Notes: a model not told the origin generated them from the sequence alone. 64,000 bases of DNA from Rahnella aquatilis CIP 78.65 = ATCC 33071 (GCF_000241955.1 NC_016818.1:2294001-2358000), one strand, 5' to 3'. Positions 48,991 to 58,477 are shown, counted from the first letter of the stretch. Made by a program: numbers and translations.

Positions 48991-51648
48991 ATGCCTGCAG
49001 TGATCAGACTTACTTTGAATCAGGAATCCGCATTGTCCGGTGTGCAGCAACTTCCTGTACTCGGCTGGGAAATTGAAAGCCGTAACAGAAACGTCCGGCA
49101 AACCGCTTACCGGCTTCAGATCAGTCAGGATCAGGATTTTGATAATATCCTGCTTCGCGGTGAATGGCAGGAAAGCGAATGTTCAAATAATATTCCCCTG
49201 ACGGAATTAATGCTCACCTCTTCGCAGCATTATTTTATCCGGGTTCAGGTACGTGATAATTATGGCGAAACCAGCGGCTGGAGTTCGCCCGCGCAGATGA
49301 TTACCGGCGTGCTTTATCCCCATGAATGGCTGGCTGATTTTATTACCGCCGAAACGTCTGCGGATAAAGACAATTCCCACGCGACATTATTGCGGAAATC
49401 GTTTGTTCTGAACCGGGCGCAAGATATTCAGTCGGCTTTTATTCATGTCAGCGCTCTCGGGCTTTATGAATTATATCTGAACGGTCATAAAGCCGGAGAA
49501 GATGCCCTGACACCCGGCTGGACGAGTTATCACAATCATTTACTTTATCAGACCTATGATGTGACCGGTCATCTGGAAAAAGGTGAAAACGTCATCGGCG
49601 CTATTTTGGGGGCAGGCTGGTACAAAGGTGATATGGGTTTCAGCCGTCATCGCAATTATTATGGCGAACGGAGTGCGCTTATTTCCCAACTGGTCATTAA
49701 TTATAACGATGGCTCGCAAGAAATTGTGATCAGTGATGAAAGCTGGAAAGGACAGGATTCCGCCATTCTGTTTTCAGAAATCTATGACGGTGAAATTTAC
49801 GATGCACGCCGGGAAATTCCCGGCTGGTGCACGAAAGATGTTTCAGGAGAGGGCTGGCGGCCAGTCAGTCTGGTGACACATGAAAAATCCACGCTGGTGG
49901 CGCAGGGAAGTAATACAGTCAGGAAAATGGCAGAGATTAAACCTGTTGCGCTGATCACCACACCCCAAGGCGACACGGTCATTGATTTTGGCCAGAACCT
50001 CAGCGGCTGGGTTGAGTTCAGGGTCAGCGGCAAAGCGGGCGATGAAGTGGTGTTGCGCCACTTTGAGGTACTGGATGCAGACGGCAATGTGTATCTGGAT
50101 AATCTGCGCACGGCCAGACAGCGAACCGCGTATGTGCTCAAAGGCGAGGGCGAAGAAATCTGGCATCCGCACTTTACCTGGCAAGGCTTCCGCTTCGTGA
50201 AAGTTGAGGAATATCCGGGGCAGTGGGATCTGAATAATTTCACCGCCATTGTTTTGCACTCAGCGATGGAACAGACCGGGCATTTCGCCTGTTCAAATCC
50301 ACAGCTTAATCAGCTACATCACAATATTCTGTGGGGGCTGAAAGGTAATTTTGTCGATGTACCGACGGACTGCCCGCAGCGTGACGAGCGGCTTGGCTGG
50401 ACGGGCGATGCGCAGATTTTTTGCCGCACGGCGAGTTACCTGATGCAAACCCGTAATTTCTTCGCCAAATGGCTGACCGATCTTCGTTATGATCAGACGC
50501 CAGAAGGCGGTGTGCCGCACGTTATCCCGGATATCCTGACCGGCTACTGTGGCAAAGACCGCCTGCTGTCTGAAGGCGGAACCCATTCCGCATCGGCCTG
50601 GGCAGATGCCGCAGTGATTAATCCGTGGACGATGTACCTGATGTATGGCGATACCTGTGTGCTGGAAAACCAGTACGCCAGCATGAAAGGCTGGATAGAT
50701 TTCATGACCGCACATGCGGAAAACCACATCTGGCATTACAAATTACAATTTGGTGACTGGGTCGCGCTGGACGCCAAAGAGGGCAGTTATTTCGGTGCCA
50801 CGCCCAACGACCTGACCTGCACGGCGTATTACGCTTATTCCACGCAATTGTTCGCCAAAGCGGCAAAAGTGCTGAACCGCACTGAAGACTATGACCATTA
50901 CCATGCCTTATATCAGGCGATTGTCAGGCGTTTTCAGGAGGCGTTCTTCACACCCTCCGGCCAGCTGGCGGCCAGAACGCAAACCGCACATATTCTGGCT
51001 CTGTACTTTAATCTGGTACCTGACGAATTCCGTCAGCGCACCACCGATACGCTGGTTGAATTGCTCAATGAGCACGACGGGCATTTAGTCACCGGTTTTG
51101 TCGGCACGCCGTACTTCTGCCATGCCCTCAGCCAGAATGGCCGCACTAAAGAAGCCTGGAATTTACTGCTGAAAGAGGATTTCCCGTCATGGCTGTATCA
51201 GGTGAAAGCCGGTGCCACCACCGTCTGGGAACACTGGGACGGTATCAAACCGGACGGCAGTATGTGGAGCGCTGACATGAACTCCTTTAATCACTATGCT
51301 TACGGCGCGGTAGGCGAATGGCTCTACCGCGTCGCGGCCGGAATTGAAGCCGACGAGGCACAACCCGGATTCAAACATTTCATCATCAAACCGCTCACCG
51401 GCGGCGGTCTGAGCTGGCTGGATACCCGCTATCAGTCCATTTACGGCGCAATTGGCGTGCGCTGGGAAGTGAGCGGTCAGACCGTGTTCCTTAACGTCAC
51501 TGTTCCGGCGAATACCTCCGCCACCGTGGTCCTGACGGACGGTCAATCTGTGCAGGAGGCGGACGGGATTGATTTTGCGCGCTGTGCCGAAGGGTACACC
51601 GCCGAGGTGGGATCGGGGGAATATCGCATCGAATACCGGTTAGTTTAA
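48991..51648 (+). CDS. alpha-L-rhamnosidase, GH78
   Basis: 885 residues, standard for GH78. Domains in order: N-terminal beta-sandwich with a fibronectin-like start, Bac_rhamnosid_N (about 110-300), a concanavalin-like domain, the (alpha/alpha)6 catalytic barrel and a C-terminal beta domain. The family's acidic motif DVPTDCPQRDERLGWTGDAQ (456-475) is intact. No signal peptide, so hydrolysis of rhamnosides should be cytoplasmic after import by the preceding MFS protein. Flavonoid glycosides or other plant rhamnosides are plausible substrates. Confidence 0.92.
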   Translation: MPAVIRLTLNQESALSGVQQLPVLGWEIESRNRNVRQTAYRLQISQDQDFDNILLRGEWQESECSNNIPLTELMLTSSQHYFIRVQVRDNYGETSGWSSPAQMITGVLYPHEWLADFITAETSADKDNSHATLLRKSFVLNRAQDIQSAFIHVSALGLYELYLNGHKAGEDALTPGWTSYHNHLLYQTYDVTGHLEKGENVIGAILGAGWYKGDMGFSRHRNYYGERSALISQLVINYNDGSQEIVISDESWKGQDSAILFSEIYDGEIYDARREIPGWCTKDVSGEGWRPVSLVTHEKSTLVAQGSNTVRKMAEIKPVALITTPQGDTVIDFGQNLSGWVEFRVSGKAGDEVVLRHFEVLDADGNVYLDNLRTARQRTAYVLKGEGEEIWHPHFTWQGFRFVKVEEYPGQWDLNNFTAIVLHSAMEQTGHFACSNPQLNQLHHNILWGLKGNFVDVPTDCPQRDERLGWTGDAQIFCRTASYLMQTRNFFAKWLTDLRYDQTPEGGVPHVIPDILTGYCGKDRLLSEGGTHSASAWADAAVINPWTMYLMYGDTCVLENQYASMKGWIDFMTAHAENHIWHYKLQFGDWVALDAKEGSYFGATPNDLTCTAYYAYSTQLFAKAAKVLNRTEDYDHYHALYQAIVRRFQEAFFTPSGQLAARTQTAHILALYFNLVPDEFRQRTTDTLVELLNEHDGHLVTGFVGTPYFCHALSQNGRTKEAWNLLLKEDFPSWLYQVKAGATTVWEHWDGIKPDGSMWSADMNSFNHYAYGAVGEWLYRVAAGIEADEAQPGFKHFIIKPLTGGGLSWLDTRYQSIYGAIGVRWEVSGQTVFLNVTVPANTSATVVLTDGQSVQEADGIDFARCAEGYTAEVGSGEYRIEYRLV

Positions 51649-51652
51649 GGTC

Positions 51653-51691
51653 AAGTTCAACACCGTGGGGGCAACCTACGGTGTTGAACTT
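51653..51691. terminator. long perfect inverted repeat after the rhamnosidase gene
   Basis: AAGTTCAACACCGT (51653-51666) pairs perfectly with ACGGTGTTGAACTT (51678-51691) across 11 bases, starting 5 bases after the stop codon. No T-tract follows, so it is a transcript-stabilising or weak terminator structure. Confidence 0.6.
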
Positions 51692-51700
51692 AAGGTCAGT

Positions 51701-51717
51701 TTGGACGGCGAGTCCAG
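51701..51717 (+). repeat. TTGGRC-GGCGA hairpin, copy 1
   Basis: TTGGAC, loop GGCGA, GTCCAG, 52 bases after the rhamnosidase stop and followed by GGTTTT. A second copy with a compensating base-pair change lies at 55128-55144. Confidence 0.55.
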
Positions 51718-51943
51718 GGTTTTAAAGTGTGCAACCGACATTTCCATTTCAACATTCAGCAGACCCATCCAAAAAGCTTATGCTTAATTGATCCATATAT
51801 ATCCTTTTTTGTTAGTGGCATCGTATTCATTCCTTATGCAATCCTCTGACTCACAAAATAAAAACAGGTTTGTTTTCATTTAAAAACGTCATGTTGAAAA
51901 TTTGGGGCGTGAGCCCTTTGAAGACTATTCATAAGGAAAAACG

Positions 51944-52771
51944 ATGACCGTTGTGACTCGTGATAAAAGCAAAATTGCTGCTGGTTTGTTTCTGGCACTC
52001 AGCACGCTTTCCACCTTTGCCGCGCATGCCGACCAGCTGGCGGATATCAAAAAAGCCGGTGTCGTCAAAGTGGCGACATTTGATTCCAATCCGCCGTTTG
52101 GGTCTGTGGATGCGAAAACCCACGATATCGTCGGTTATGACGTGGATTTCGCCAAAGCACTGGCGAAAACCCTGGGTGTGAAATTGCAACTGGTGCCGAC
52201 CAATCCGGCCAACCGTATTCCGTTATTGCAATCCGGTAAGGCGGATCTGATTGTGGCTGATATCACCATCACGCCGGAACGCGCAAAAGTGATCGACTTC
52301 TCTGTGCCATATTTCGTCACCGGTCAGCAGTTCCTGGTACCGGCTGGCTCACCGGATAAACTGGATGCCTATGCCACGGCGCGTATCGGGGCGGTGAAAG
52401 GCACCACCGGCGAGCAGGAATTGCATCACCGCTTCCCGCAATCGCGCGTGTTGTCTTATGACGATATTCCGCTGGCGCTTTCTGCTTTACGTAACGGCAA
52501 CGTGCAGGCCATCACTCAGGACAGCACCATTCTGGCCGGTTTGCTGGATGGCGCGCCGGACAAGGCGAAATACAAAGTATTGCCTGAATTGCTGAGCAAG
52601 GAAGAGATTGGCGTGGGCGTGAAAAAAGGCGAAGCCAGCCTGCTGAAAGTGGTTAATGACGAGCTGCTGAATCTGGAGAAAAACGGCCAGGCGGTCAGCA
52701 TTTATAACGTCTGGTTCGGCCCGCAGACGAAATCCCCTCAGCCGCGTCTGTTCAAAATCGAAGCCAAATAA
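51944..52771 (+). CDS. polar amino acid ABC transporter, substrate-binding protein
   Basis: 275 residues. A signal peptide ends at FAAHA. The mature protein is a family 3 solute-binding protein (VATFDSNPPFGSVD, GYDVDFAKALAKTLG, GKADLIVADITITPERAKVI). It binds a polar amino acid, most likely of the glutamate/aspartate/glutamine group, but the ligand residues cannot be read with confidence. It is first in a four-gene operon with an ATPase and two permeases. AAGGA precedes the ATG. Confidence 0.9.
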   Translation: MTVVTRDKSKIAAGLFLALSTLSTFAAHADQLADIKKAGVVKVATFDSNPPFGSVDAKTHDIVGYDVDFAKALAKTLGVKLQLVPTNPANRIPLLQSGKADLIVADITITPERAKVIDFSVPYFVTGQQFLVPAGSPDKLDAYATARIGAVKGTTGEQELHHRFPQSRVLSYDDIPLALSALRNGNVQAITQDSTILAGLLDGAPDKAKYKVLPELLSKEEIGVGVKKGEASLLKVVNDELLNLEKNGQAVSIYNVWFGPQTKSPQPRLFKIEAK

Positions 52772-52795
52772 TCTGTTTTATGCAAGGTAAGACAC

Positions 52796-53626
52796 ATGCC
52801 GCAAGACACTTACTCAACCGCAGCGACGTCTGCGGTTTTTTCACATTCATCTGCCGGTAAAACCGCCGCTGTCGAATTCCGCCAGGTCAGTAAATCTTTT
52901 GGTCCGCATGAGGTGATCCGCAAGGTGGATTTGCGCGTGGACAGCGGCGAAGTGGTGGCGGTTTGCGGGCCTTCCGGTTCCGGGAAATCGACGTTGATCC
53001 GCCTGATTAATCAGCTGGAAACCGTCAGCGGCGGTGAAATTCTTATCGACAACCAGCCCACGCGAAACCTCAAAGGTGCCGCATTACGCCAGTTGCGCAC
53101 GCACATCGGCTTTGTGTTTCAGCAGTTCAATCTGTATGCCCATCTTACCGCCGAGGACAACGTCAGTCTGGCGCTGATTAAAGTGCATGGCTGGAAGAAA
53201 ACTCAGGCACGCGAGAAAGCACGCGCATTGCTGAAACGCGTTGGACTGGGCGATAAAGCCCTGCATTATCCCGAACAGCTTTCCGGCGGTCAGCAGCAGC
53301 GCGTGGCGATTGCCCGGGCGCTGGTCACCGATCCGGGCATTATTTTATTTGATGAACCGACGTCAGCGCTCGATCCGGAAATGATCGGCGAAGTATTGCT
53401 GGTGATGCAGGAACTGGCGAAAAGTGGCATCACCATGATTGTGGTGACGCATGAAATGACCTTTGCCCGTGAAATCGCTGACCGGGTGATTTTCATGGAT
53501 GGCGGCGAAATTCTTGAGCAGGCTCAGCCGGAAGAGTTCTTCCTGCGTCCGCAGCATCCGCGTGCGCAGCGGTTCCTGCAAAAAGTGCTGTTCCCGCTGC
53601 ATCCGCAGGCAGGAGCAGGGCGATGA
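52796..53626 (+). CDS. polar amino acid ABC transporter, ATP-binding protein
   Basis: 276 residues, about 30 longer at the N terminus than GlnQ/GltL, with a Ser/Ala-rich lead. Walker A GPSGSGKST, signature LSGGQQQRVAIARAL and Walker B IILFDEPTSALD are intact, followed by the switch His in VVTHEM. It energises uptake through the two following permeases. Its TGA overlaps the next ATG (ATGA at 53623-53626). Confidence 0.93.
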   Translation: MPQDTYSTAATSAVFSHSSAGKTAAVEFRQVSKSFGPHEVIRKVDLRVDSGEVVAVCGPSGSGKSTLIRLINQLETVSGGEILIDNQPTRNLKGAALRQLRTHIGFVFQQFNLYAHLTAEDNVSLALIKVHGWKKTQAREKARALLKRVGLGDKALHYPEQLSGGQQQRVAIARALVTDPGIILFDEPTSALDPEMIGEVLLVMQELAKSGITMIVVTHEMTFAREIADRVIFMDGGEILEQAQPEEFFLRPQHPRAQRFLQKVLFPLHPQAGAGR

Positions 53627-54396
53627 TCTGGCATCCCGACTGGGCTGGCGTGCTGAGCGGTCAGCCTTTGCAATGGATTATCTCCGGCTTTCTCACCACC
53701 CTGTATGTCAGCCTGGCGGGCAGCCTGATCGCCACGTTACTGACGGTGCTGCTGCTTGCGCTGCGCCTGAGCACGTCACGTATTGCCCGCGGTACGGTGG
53801 CGGCGTTTGTCTCTGTTTTCAGGAATACACCCCTGCTGGTGCAACTGCTGTTCTGGTATTTCGCCGCCTACGGCGCGCTGCCGCAAAGCTGGCGTTTTTA
53901 CATCGGCGACACGCATCCGTGGGCGACGTTTCCTGGCAACATTGCCTGGCTGACGCCGGAATTTTTGTGTGCCGCCTGGGGGCTGGGGCTGTTCACGGCG
54001 GCGTTTCTGCTGGAGGAAGTGCAGGCCGGATTGAATTCCGTGCCCAAAGGCCAGACCGAAGCGGCAATTTCCCAGGGTTTCAGCCGCAAAACCTTACTGC
54101 TTTCCATTCTTTTGCCGCAGGCGCTGACCAACGCATGGCAGCCCGTCACCGGCCAGTATCTCAACCTGATGAAGCTTTCCTCGCTGGCAACCGGCATTGG
54201 TTTTTCAGAACTGACGTATCAGGTCAGCCAGATTGAAAGCTATAACGCACACGCCTTTGAAGGTTTTGCGGTCGGAACGCTGCTTTATCTGGCGCTCGGG
54301 CTGATCCTTGGCGGGCTGATGACGGCGTTTGGCCCGAAACGTCCGCAGCGCGGACCGCAGGTCGCAATGACGGAGGAAACCCGCGATGGAATTTGA
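53623..54396 (+). CDS. polar amino acid ABC transporter, permease 1
   Basis: 257 residues of the HisM/GltJ type with five or six membrane segments. The family motif FRNTPLLVQLLFWYF lies at the first conserved loop, and EAAISQGFSRKTLLLSILLPQA is the EAA coupling loop that contacts the ATPase. It overlaps both neighbours, so subunits are translationally coupled. Confidence 0.92.
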   Translation: MIWHPDWAGVLSGQPLQWIISGFLTTLYVSLAGSLIATLLTVLLLALRLSTSRIARGTVAAFVSVFRNTPLLVQLLFWYFAAYGALPQSWRFYIGDTHPWATFPGNIAWLTPEFLCAAWGLGLFTAAFLLEEVQAGLNSVPKGQTEAAISQGFSRKTLLLSILLPQALTNAWQPVTGQYLNLMKLSSLATGIGFSELTYQVSQIESYNAHAFEGFAVGTLLYLALGLILGGLMTAFGPKRPQRGPQVAMTEETRDGI

Positions 54397-55078
54397 CCGG
54401 GCTGTTTTGCAGGATAATTTCACCTACATGCTGTGGGGAAGGCTGGCCGACGGCGAGCCGGGCGGCGTGTTACTGACGCTTATCATGGCTGTCTCGGCGG
54501 GGGTTCTGGCGCTGTTGCTGGGCGTGCTGATGGCTGCGCTGGCCTGGCGTTTCGGTGGCCTGACGCGAAAAATCCTGTTTGTCTGGGCATCGTTTATCCG
54601 GGGTATTCCGCTGATCTTCGTGATTTTCTGGCTGTATTTCCTGCTGCCGGTCGTGTTTGGCGGGTCGATTCCCGGCCCGCTGACGGTGATCCTGGCGCTG
54701 GCCTGGTTTACCTCAGCGGCGGTGATGCACTCGACGCTGGCCGGTCTGGAAGCCTTGCCGCGCGGGCAAACCGAAGCGGGGATCGCGTCCGGTATGAGCA
54801 ACGGCAACGTGCTGTTGTTTGTGCTGTTGCCGCAGGCGTGGCCGAACCTGTTGCCGTCGTATCTCGGGTTACTGATTTCGCTGGTGAAAGATACGTCGCT
54901 GGCGTTTATCGTTAATGTGCCGGAGCTGACCACCGTGGCCGGGCAGGTGAATAACCGGGTGCAAATTTACCCGGCGGAAATCTTCCTGTTTGTCGGGCTG
55001 ATGTATTATCTGCTGTGCGCGACGCTTGCGGCGTTAGCCGGTAAAGCCTTACAGCGCCGCCGCAGGTTGCGGGCGTAA
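54386..55078 (+). CDS. polar amino acid ABC transporter, permease 2
   Basis: 230 residues of the GltK type, with the motif FIRGIPLIFVIFWLYFLLP and the coupling loop EAGIASGMSNGNVLLFVLLPQA. It overlaps the previous gene by 11 bases and ends the operon. It would pair with permease 1 as a heterodimer. A TTGGRC-GGCGA hairpin stands 50 bases after the stop. Confidence 0.92.
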   Translation: MEFDRAVLQDNFTYMLWGRLADGEPGGVLLTLIMAVSAGVLALLLGVLMAALAWRFGGLTRKILFVWASFIRGIPLIFVIFWLYFLLPVVFGGSIPGPLTVILALAWFTSAAVMHSTLAGLEALPRGQTEAGIASGMSNGNVLLFVLLPQAWPNLLPSYLGLLISLVKDTSLAFIVNVPELTTVAGQVNNRVQIYPAEIFLFVGLMYYLLCATLAALAGKALQRRRRLRA

Positions 55079-55127
55079 ACTCACTGACGGCAGCGCACGG
55101 ATCAACTGACGCGTCCTCCGGGCCAGT

Positions 55128-55144
55128 TTGGGCGGCGAGCCCAA
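55128..55144 (+). repeat. TTGGRC-GGCGA hairpin, copy 2
   Basis: TTGGGC, loop GGCGA, GCCCAA, followed by GGCTTT. Relative to copy 1 at 51701-51717 one A-T pair has become G-C and the end T-G pair has become T-A, while the loop is unchanged. Both copies lie about 50 bases past the last stop of an operon. Confidence 0.55.
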
Positions 55145-55247
55145 GGCTTTGTTGCCGCCCCTGACGCGGCTATCGTCAGAAATAACAGCATTATGCGCCG
55201 CTTTTCCCCCGATCATTCCCCCCATGGGCAGTGTCTAATAGCTACCA

Positions 55248-57332
55248 TCAGAGGGGTGCAAACCCGGTCAGTCGTGACTCTGAGGGCTGAGGTCGTCCGA
55301 AGAAATATCCCTGGAACAACGTACAACCTTCTTCTTTCAGACGCCGGAACTGCTCGTCGGTTTCCACACCTTCTGCCGTGGTCTGAATATCCAGACTGCG
55401 GCTCATGCCGGTGATGGCGCGGATAATTGCCAGCGCTTCGCGGCTGTCGTGCATGTCGTTAATGAATGACCGGTCGATTTTGATTTTGTCGAACGGGAAA
55501 GACCGCAGATAACTCAGCGATGAATAGCCGGTGCCGAAATCGTCCAGCGCAATCCGCACACCCAGCGACTTCAGTTTCTGCAATGTGCTGATATTGCCAT
55601 GCGTATTGTCGAGTAATACCGATTCCGTAATTTCCACCTCCAGACGTGACGGATCCAGCCCCGAGGCCTCCAGCGCCGATTCCACCACAGACAGCAGCCC
55701 GCTGTTTTTAAACTGAACCGGCGAAAGGTTAACGGCAACCGTCTGATTGCCTTTCCAGCTTGCGGCTTCGCGGCAGGCTTCGTGCAACGCAAATGAACCA
55801 AGACTGTGGATCAGCCCCGTTTCTTCGGCAATCGGAATGAAATCGACCGGCATGATCAGCCCGTTTTCCGGATGATGCCAGCGCATCAGCGCCTCGTAAC
55901 CCATTACGGCATCGTGACGGGCATCAGTGATCGGCTGATAGTAAAGACGCAACTGATTACAGGTAATGGCGTCGCGTAAATCCATTTCAACCACACGGCG
56001 TTTGCGCGCGGCGGCATCCATCTCAAGACGGAAATCTTCATAGCGGTTGCGGCCGTTACGTTTGGCTTCATACAGCGCCATGTCCGCACAACGCAGCAAT
56101 TGATCGGGGGTGTTTTCCGCCGAACCGGCGAGCGCAATACCGATGCTCAGGCCGACGGACAGTGAATGGCCGTCGATAATCACTGGCGGACGTACCGATT
56201 CAATCAGGCGTTTGGAAATCTGGTGCGCGGCAGAAATGTCTTTCAGCCCCGGCAGCACCACGGCAAATTCATCACCGCCGATGCGCGCCAGCGTATCGTC
56301 ATCGCGCAGCGTCATACGCAGACGTTTGGCAATCGCGCGCAGCAGTTCATCACCAATCTGATGACCCAGAGCGTCATTAACATTTTTGAAGTTATCGAGA
56401 TCCAGACACAGCGTGGCGGTGTGGCTTTGCGTGTAGCTGTCGCGCTGCAACGCTTCATTGAGACGCTGGCTGAACAGGATACGGTTCGGCAGGCTGGTCA
56501 GGTTATCGTGATGCGCCATGTGATGAATACGGGCGTGCGCGGCCTGTTGATCCGTCACGTCATCGGCAATCATCATCACATAGCTGGTCTGCGGATCGTG
56601 CCCGCGGATCACCGAACTGGTGGTCTGCAATGTCCGGTCACCAATGGCGGTCAGCAATTGCTGTTCGCTGCGGTGTACGCCTTCTGCACGCAGACATTCA
56701 TCCGACTGTTTATTAATAAAGGTGCTCAGCCCGACGCCCATACAATCCTGCGGGCGCTTACCGAGCATTTTGTCGCGGGAAATCCCCAGCAGACGCTCTG
56801 CCTGACGGTTGACCAGCAGAATTTCGCGCGAGACGGCATTCTCGACAATCACCGAGGACGGGATATTGGCGATCACGGTATTAAGAAACTGTGACAGGGA
56901 CGAGAGTTGTTCGCTGTTGGATTCGGCCTGCTCTTTGGCCTGCAACAGTGCCCGTTCTGTTTCACGACGCTCCGTGACGTCACGGGTGATTTTGGCGAAT
57001 CCGATGATTTCCCCGGCTTCACGCAAGGCTTCAATAATGATGTGTGCCCAAAAGCGCGAGCCGTCTTTGCGCTGTCGCCAGCCTTCGGATTCGTAACGGC
57101 CGGTGGCACGCGCCGTTTCCAGCCCGCGCTGTGGCCAGCCGTTTTGTCTGTCTTCGTCGGTGTAAAAACAGGAAAAATGCTTACCGACCACTTCTTCAGG
57201 CGTATAACCTTTCGCCCGCTGCGCACCGGCATTCCAGTTCGCAATATGACCCTCGGGAGTCAGCATATAAATCGCATAGTCTTCTACGCGCTGAACCAGC
57301 AATCGATAAAGTACATCAGAATCTTCACTCAT
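55248..57332 (-). CDS. PAS-PAS-GGDEF-EAL cyclic di-GMP protein
   Basis: 694 residues from MSEDSDVLYRLLVQR (57332); a start 15 codons upstream is also open. Order of domains: PAS (about 5-120), PAS (about 150-270), GGDEF with an intact ARIGGDEFAVVLPG, and EAL with YEALMRW, VEITESVLLDN, LDDFGTGYSSL, KIDRSFI and AEGVET. Both catalytic domains look complete, so the protein could make and destroy c-di-GMP, with the balance set by PAS signals. No membrane segments: a cytosolic sensor. It is a single-gene unit. Confidence 0.92.
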   Translation of the reverse strand: MSEDSDVLYRLLVQRVEDYAIYMLTPEGHIANWNAGAQRAKGYTPEEVVGKHFSCFYTDEDRQNGWPQRGLETARATGRYESEGWRQRKDGSRFWAHIIIEALREAGEIIGFAKITRDVTERRETERALLQAKEQAESNSEQLSSLSQFLNTVIANIPSSVIVENAVSREILLVNRQAERLLGISRDKMLGKRPQDCMGVGLSTFINKQSDECLRAEGVHRSEQQLLTAIGDRTLQTTSSVIRGHDPQTSYVMMIADDVTDQQAAHARIHHMAHHDNLTSLPNRILFSQRLNEALQRDSYTQSHTATLCLDLDNFKNVNDALGHQIGDELLRAIAKRLRMTLRDDDTLARIGGDEFAVVLPGLKDISAAHQISKRLIESVRPPVIIDGHSLSVGLSIGIALAGSAENTPDQLLRCADMALYEAKRNGRNRYEDFRLEMDAAARKRRVVEMDLRDAITCNQLRLYYQPITDARHDAVMGYEALMRWHHPENGLIMPVDFIPIAEETGLIHSLGSFALHEACREAASWKGNQTVAVNLSPVQFKNSGLLSVVESALEASGLDPSRLEVEITESVLLDNTHGNISTLQKLKSLGVRIALDDFGTGYSSLSYLRSFPFDKIKIDRSFINDMHDSREALAIIRAITGMSRSLDIQTTAEGVETDEQFRRLKEEGCTLFQGYFFGRPQPSESRLTGFAPL

Positions 57333-57640
57333 ATTTTTTGCCTGATAGCGGGCCGTCTCTGCACGGGATCCGTCCAAATCAGAGTCCGGCTAAATAGTGC
57401 GCCTGTTCCCGACGCATTTTTGCTGTGATGTGCCCGTGAAACGTTAGCATAAGAAAATTCTTAGTTCGTCAAATTTTGCTTCTAACATGCTTAAATTTAA
57501 GCGTATTTAGCAAAAAGATCGGCCTTAAGTGAAATAGGTTATTTGGGTTTCAGCTAACGGGATTGTTATCGGCAGGAAAGGGTATCGCTTTAATAAAAAG
57601 GCACATAATGTTCATGGGTTACATGCAGTTAAAGATTCAA
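57333..57640. other. upstream region of the GGDEF-EAL gene
   Basis: About 310 bases, AT-rich between 57450 and 57640. It should hold the promoter of the GGDEF-EAL gene on the minus strand. I see no gene and no clear operator. Confidence 0.5.
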
Positions 57641-57666
57641 TAAAAAAGCCGCAACACGGTGCGGCT
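57641..57666 (-). terminator. terminator of the tle3-tli3 unit
   Basis: AGCCGCA (57647-57653) pairs with TGCGGCT (57660-57666), and six A on the plus strand give a T-tract on the minus strand, 48 bases past the immunity gene stop. Confidence 0.88.
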
Positions 57667-57714
57667 GAGTCTTTGGCGCTTAAAGGCGCTCAGGTTTTAT
57701 TTGCGGTTTAGGCT

Positions 57715-58464
57715 TCATTTGACCGGTAACCCCAAATCCGGATCACACCGCATACGATCCCAGCCGGTGTAATTTTTCACCTCAGGGACTTTGTTGGGGA
57801 TGTTCTGGAAATTCGTTCGGTAAGCGAAAATGGTTCGTGGTGGTGTACCCTGCAATGAATTCCATGAAACGTAATTTTCTCCCCATTTTCCACCGCCATA
57901 TCCTGGCCTTATATGGTTAGTTTGAGACTGCCCGCGGCTGTTGGTGAATGTGTAATCAATGCCGCTACCGCCGGGTTCAAGCCGTGGGTCGTCAAAGGGC
58001 TTTGAACTCATATAAAGGTCACCCGTTTTGGTCAGCACATAGCCCTGATCGTTGACGACAGTGATGGATTCAATTTCTTGGCGTTGGGGGCCGTCAGCTC
58101 CGTACTGAACTGCGCCGGTACCGGGGGAGAAACGTGCTCCCTCCCATGTGCGGCCATAATCTTTTGAAATCAAGAAACCAGATAAGTCATCCCATGGAAT
58201 CGCAATATATTTTTCAGATGGATGCACAAATTTAAAAAATGAAATCCGAAATATTGGGTTGTCACGATGGACCACTTCAGTCCGTATATTTCTTGTTATG
58301 TCGACGTACCACAACGCGCCTTCGCAACGATTTCCTTCAAGTTCGAGATAACGATGAGCGTCAAATTGATAAACAACTTGTAAAGGCGTCTTATAGGGGG
58401 TTGATTGCCCGACTCCAGACCAAAAAATCAACAGGCTTGTTAATATTATTTTAGTGCTTTTCAT
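57715..58464 (-). CDS. tli3: Tli3-like T6SS immunity protein
   Basis: 249 residues from MKSTKIILTSLLIFWSGVG (58464); the upstream 17 open codons overlap the effector gene. A signal peptide directs it to the periplasm, but no lipobox cysteine is seen, although many relatives are lipoproteins. The body matches the Tli3-like family: YLELEGNRCEGALWYVD, EKYIAIPWDDLSGFLISKDY and SITVVNDQGYVLTKTGDLYM. It should protect the periplasmic face from the lipase encoded 13 bases upstream. Confidence 0.82.
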   Translation of the reverse strand: MKSTKIILTSLLIFWSGVGQSTPYKTPLQVVYQFDAHRYLELEGNRCEGALWYVDITRNIRTEVVHRDNPIFRISFFKFVHPSEKYIAIPWDDLSGFLISKDYGRTWEGARFSPGTGAVQYGADGPQRQEIESITVVNDQGYVLTKTGDLYMSSKPFDDPRLEPGGSGIDYTFTNSRGQSQTNHIRPGYGGGKWGENYVSWNSLQGTPPRTIFAYRTNFQNIPNKVPEVKNYTGWDRMRCDPDLGLPVK

Positions 58465-58477
58465 AGAACTTCCTTGC

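Noticed and set aside
56166..56894. 242-codon plus-strand open frame
   Set aside because: It lies inside the GGDEF-EAL gene on the opposite strand; the product is composition-driven and has no domain.
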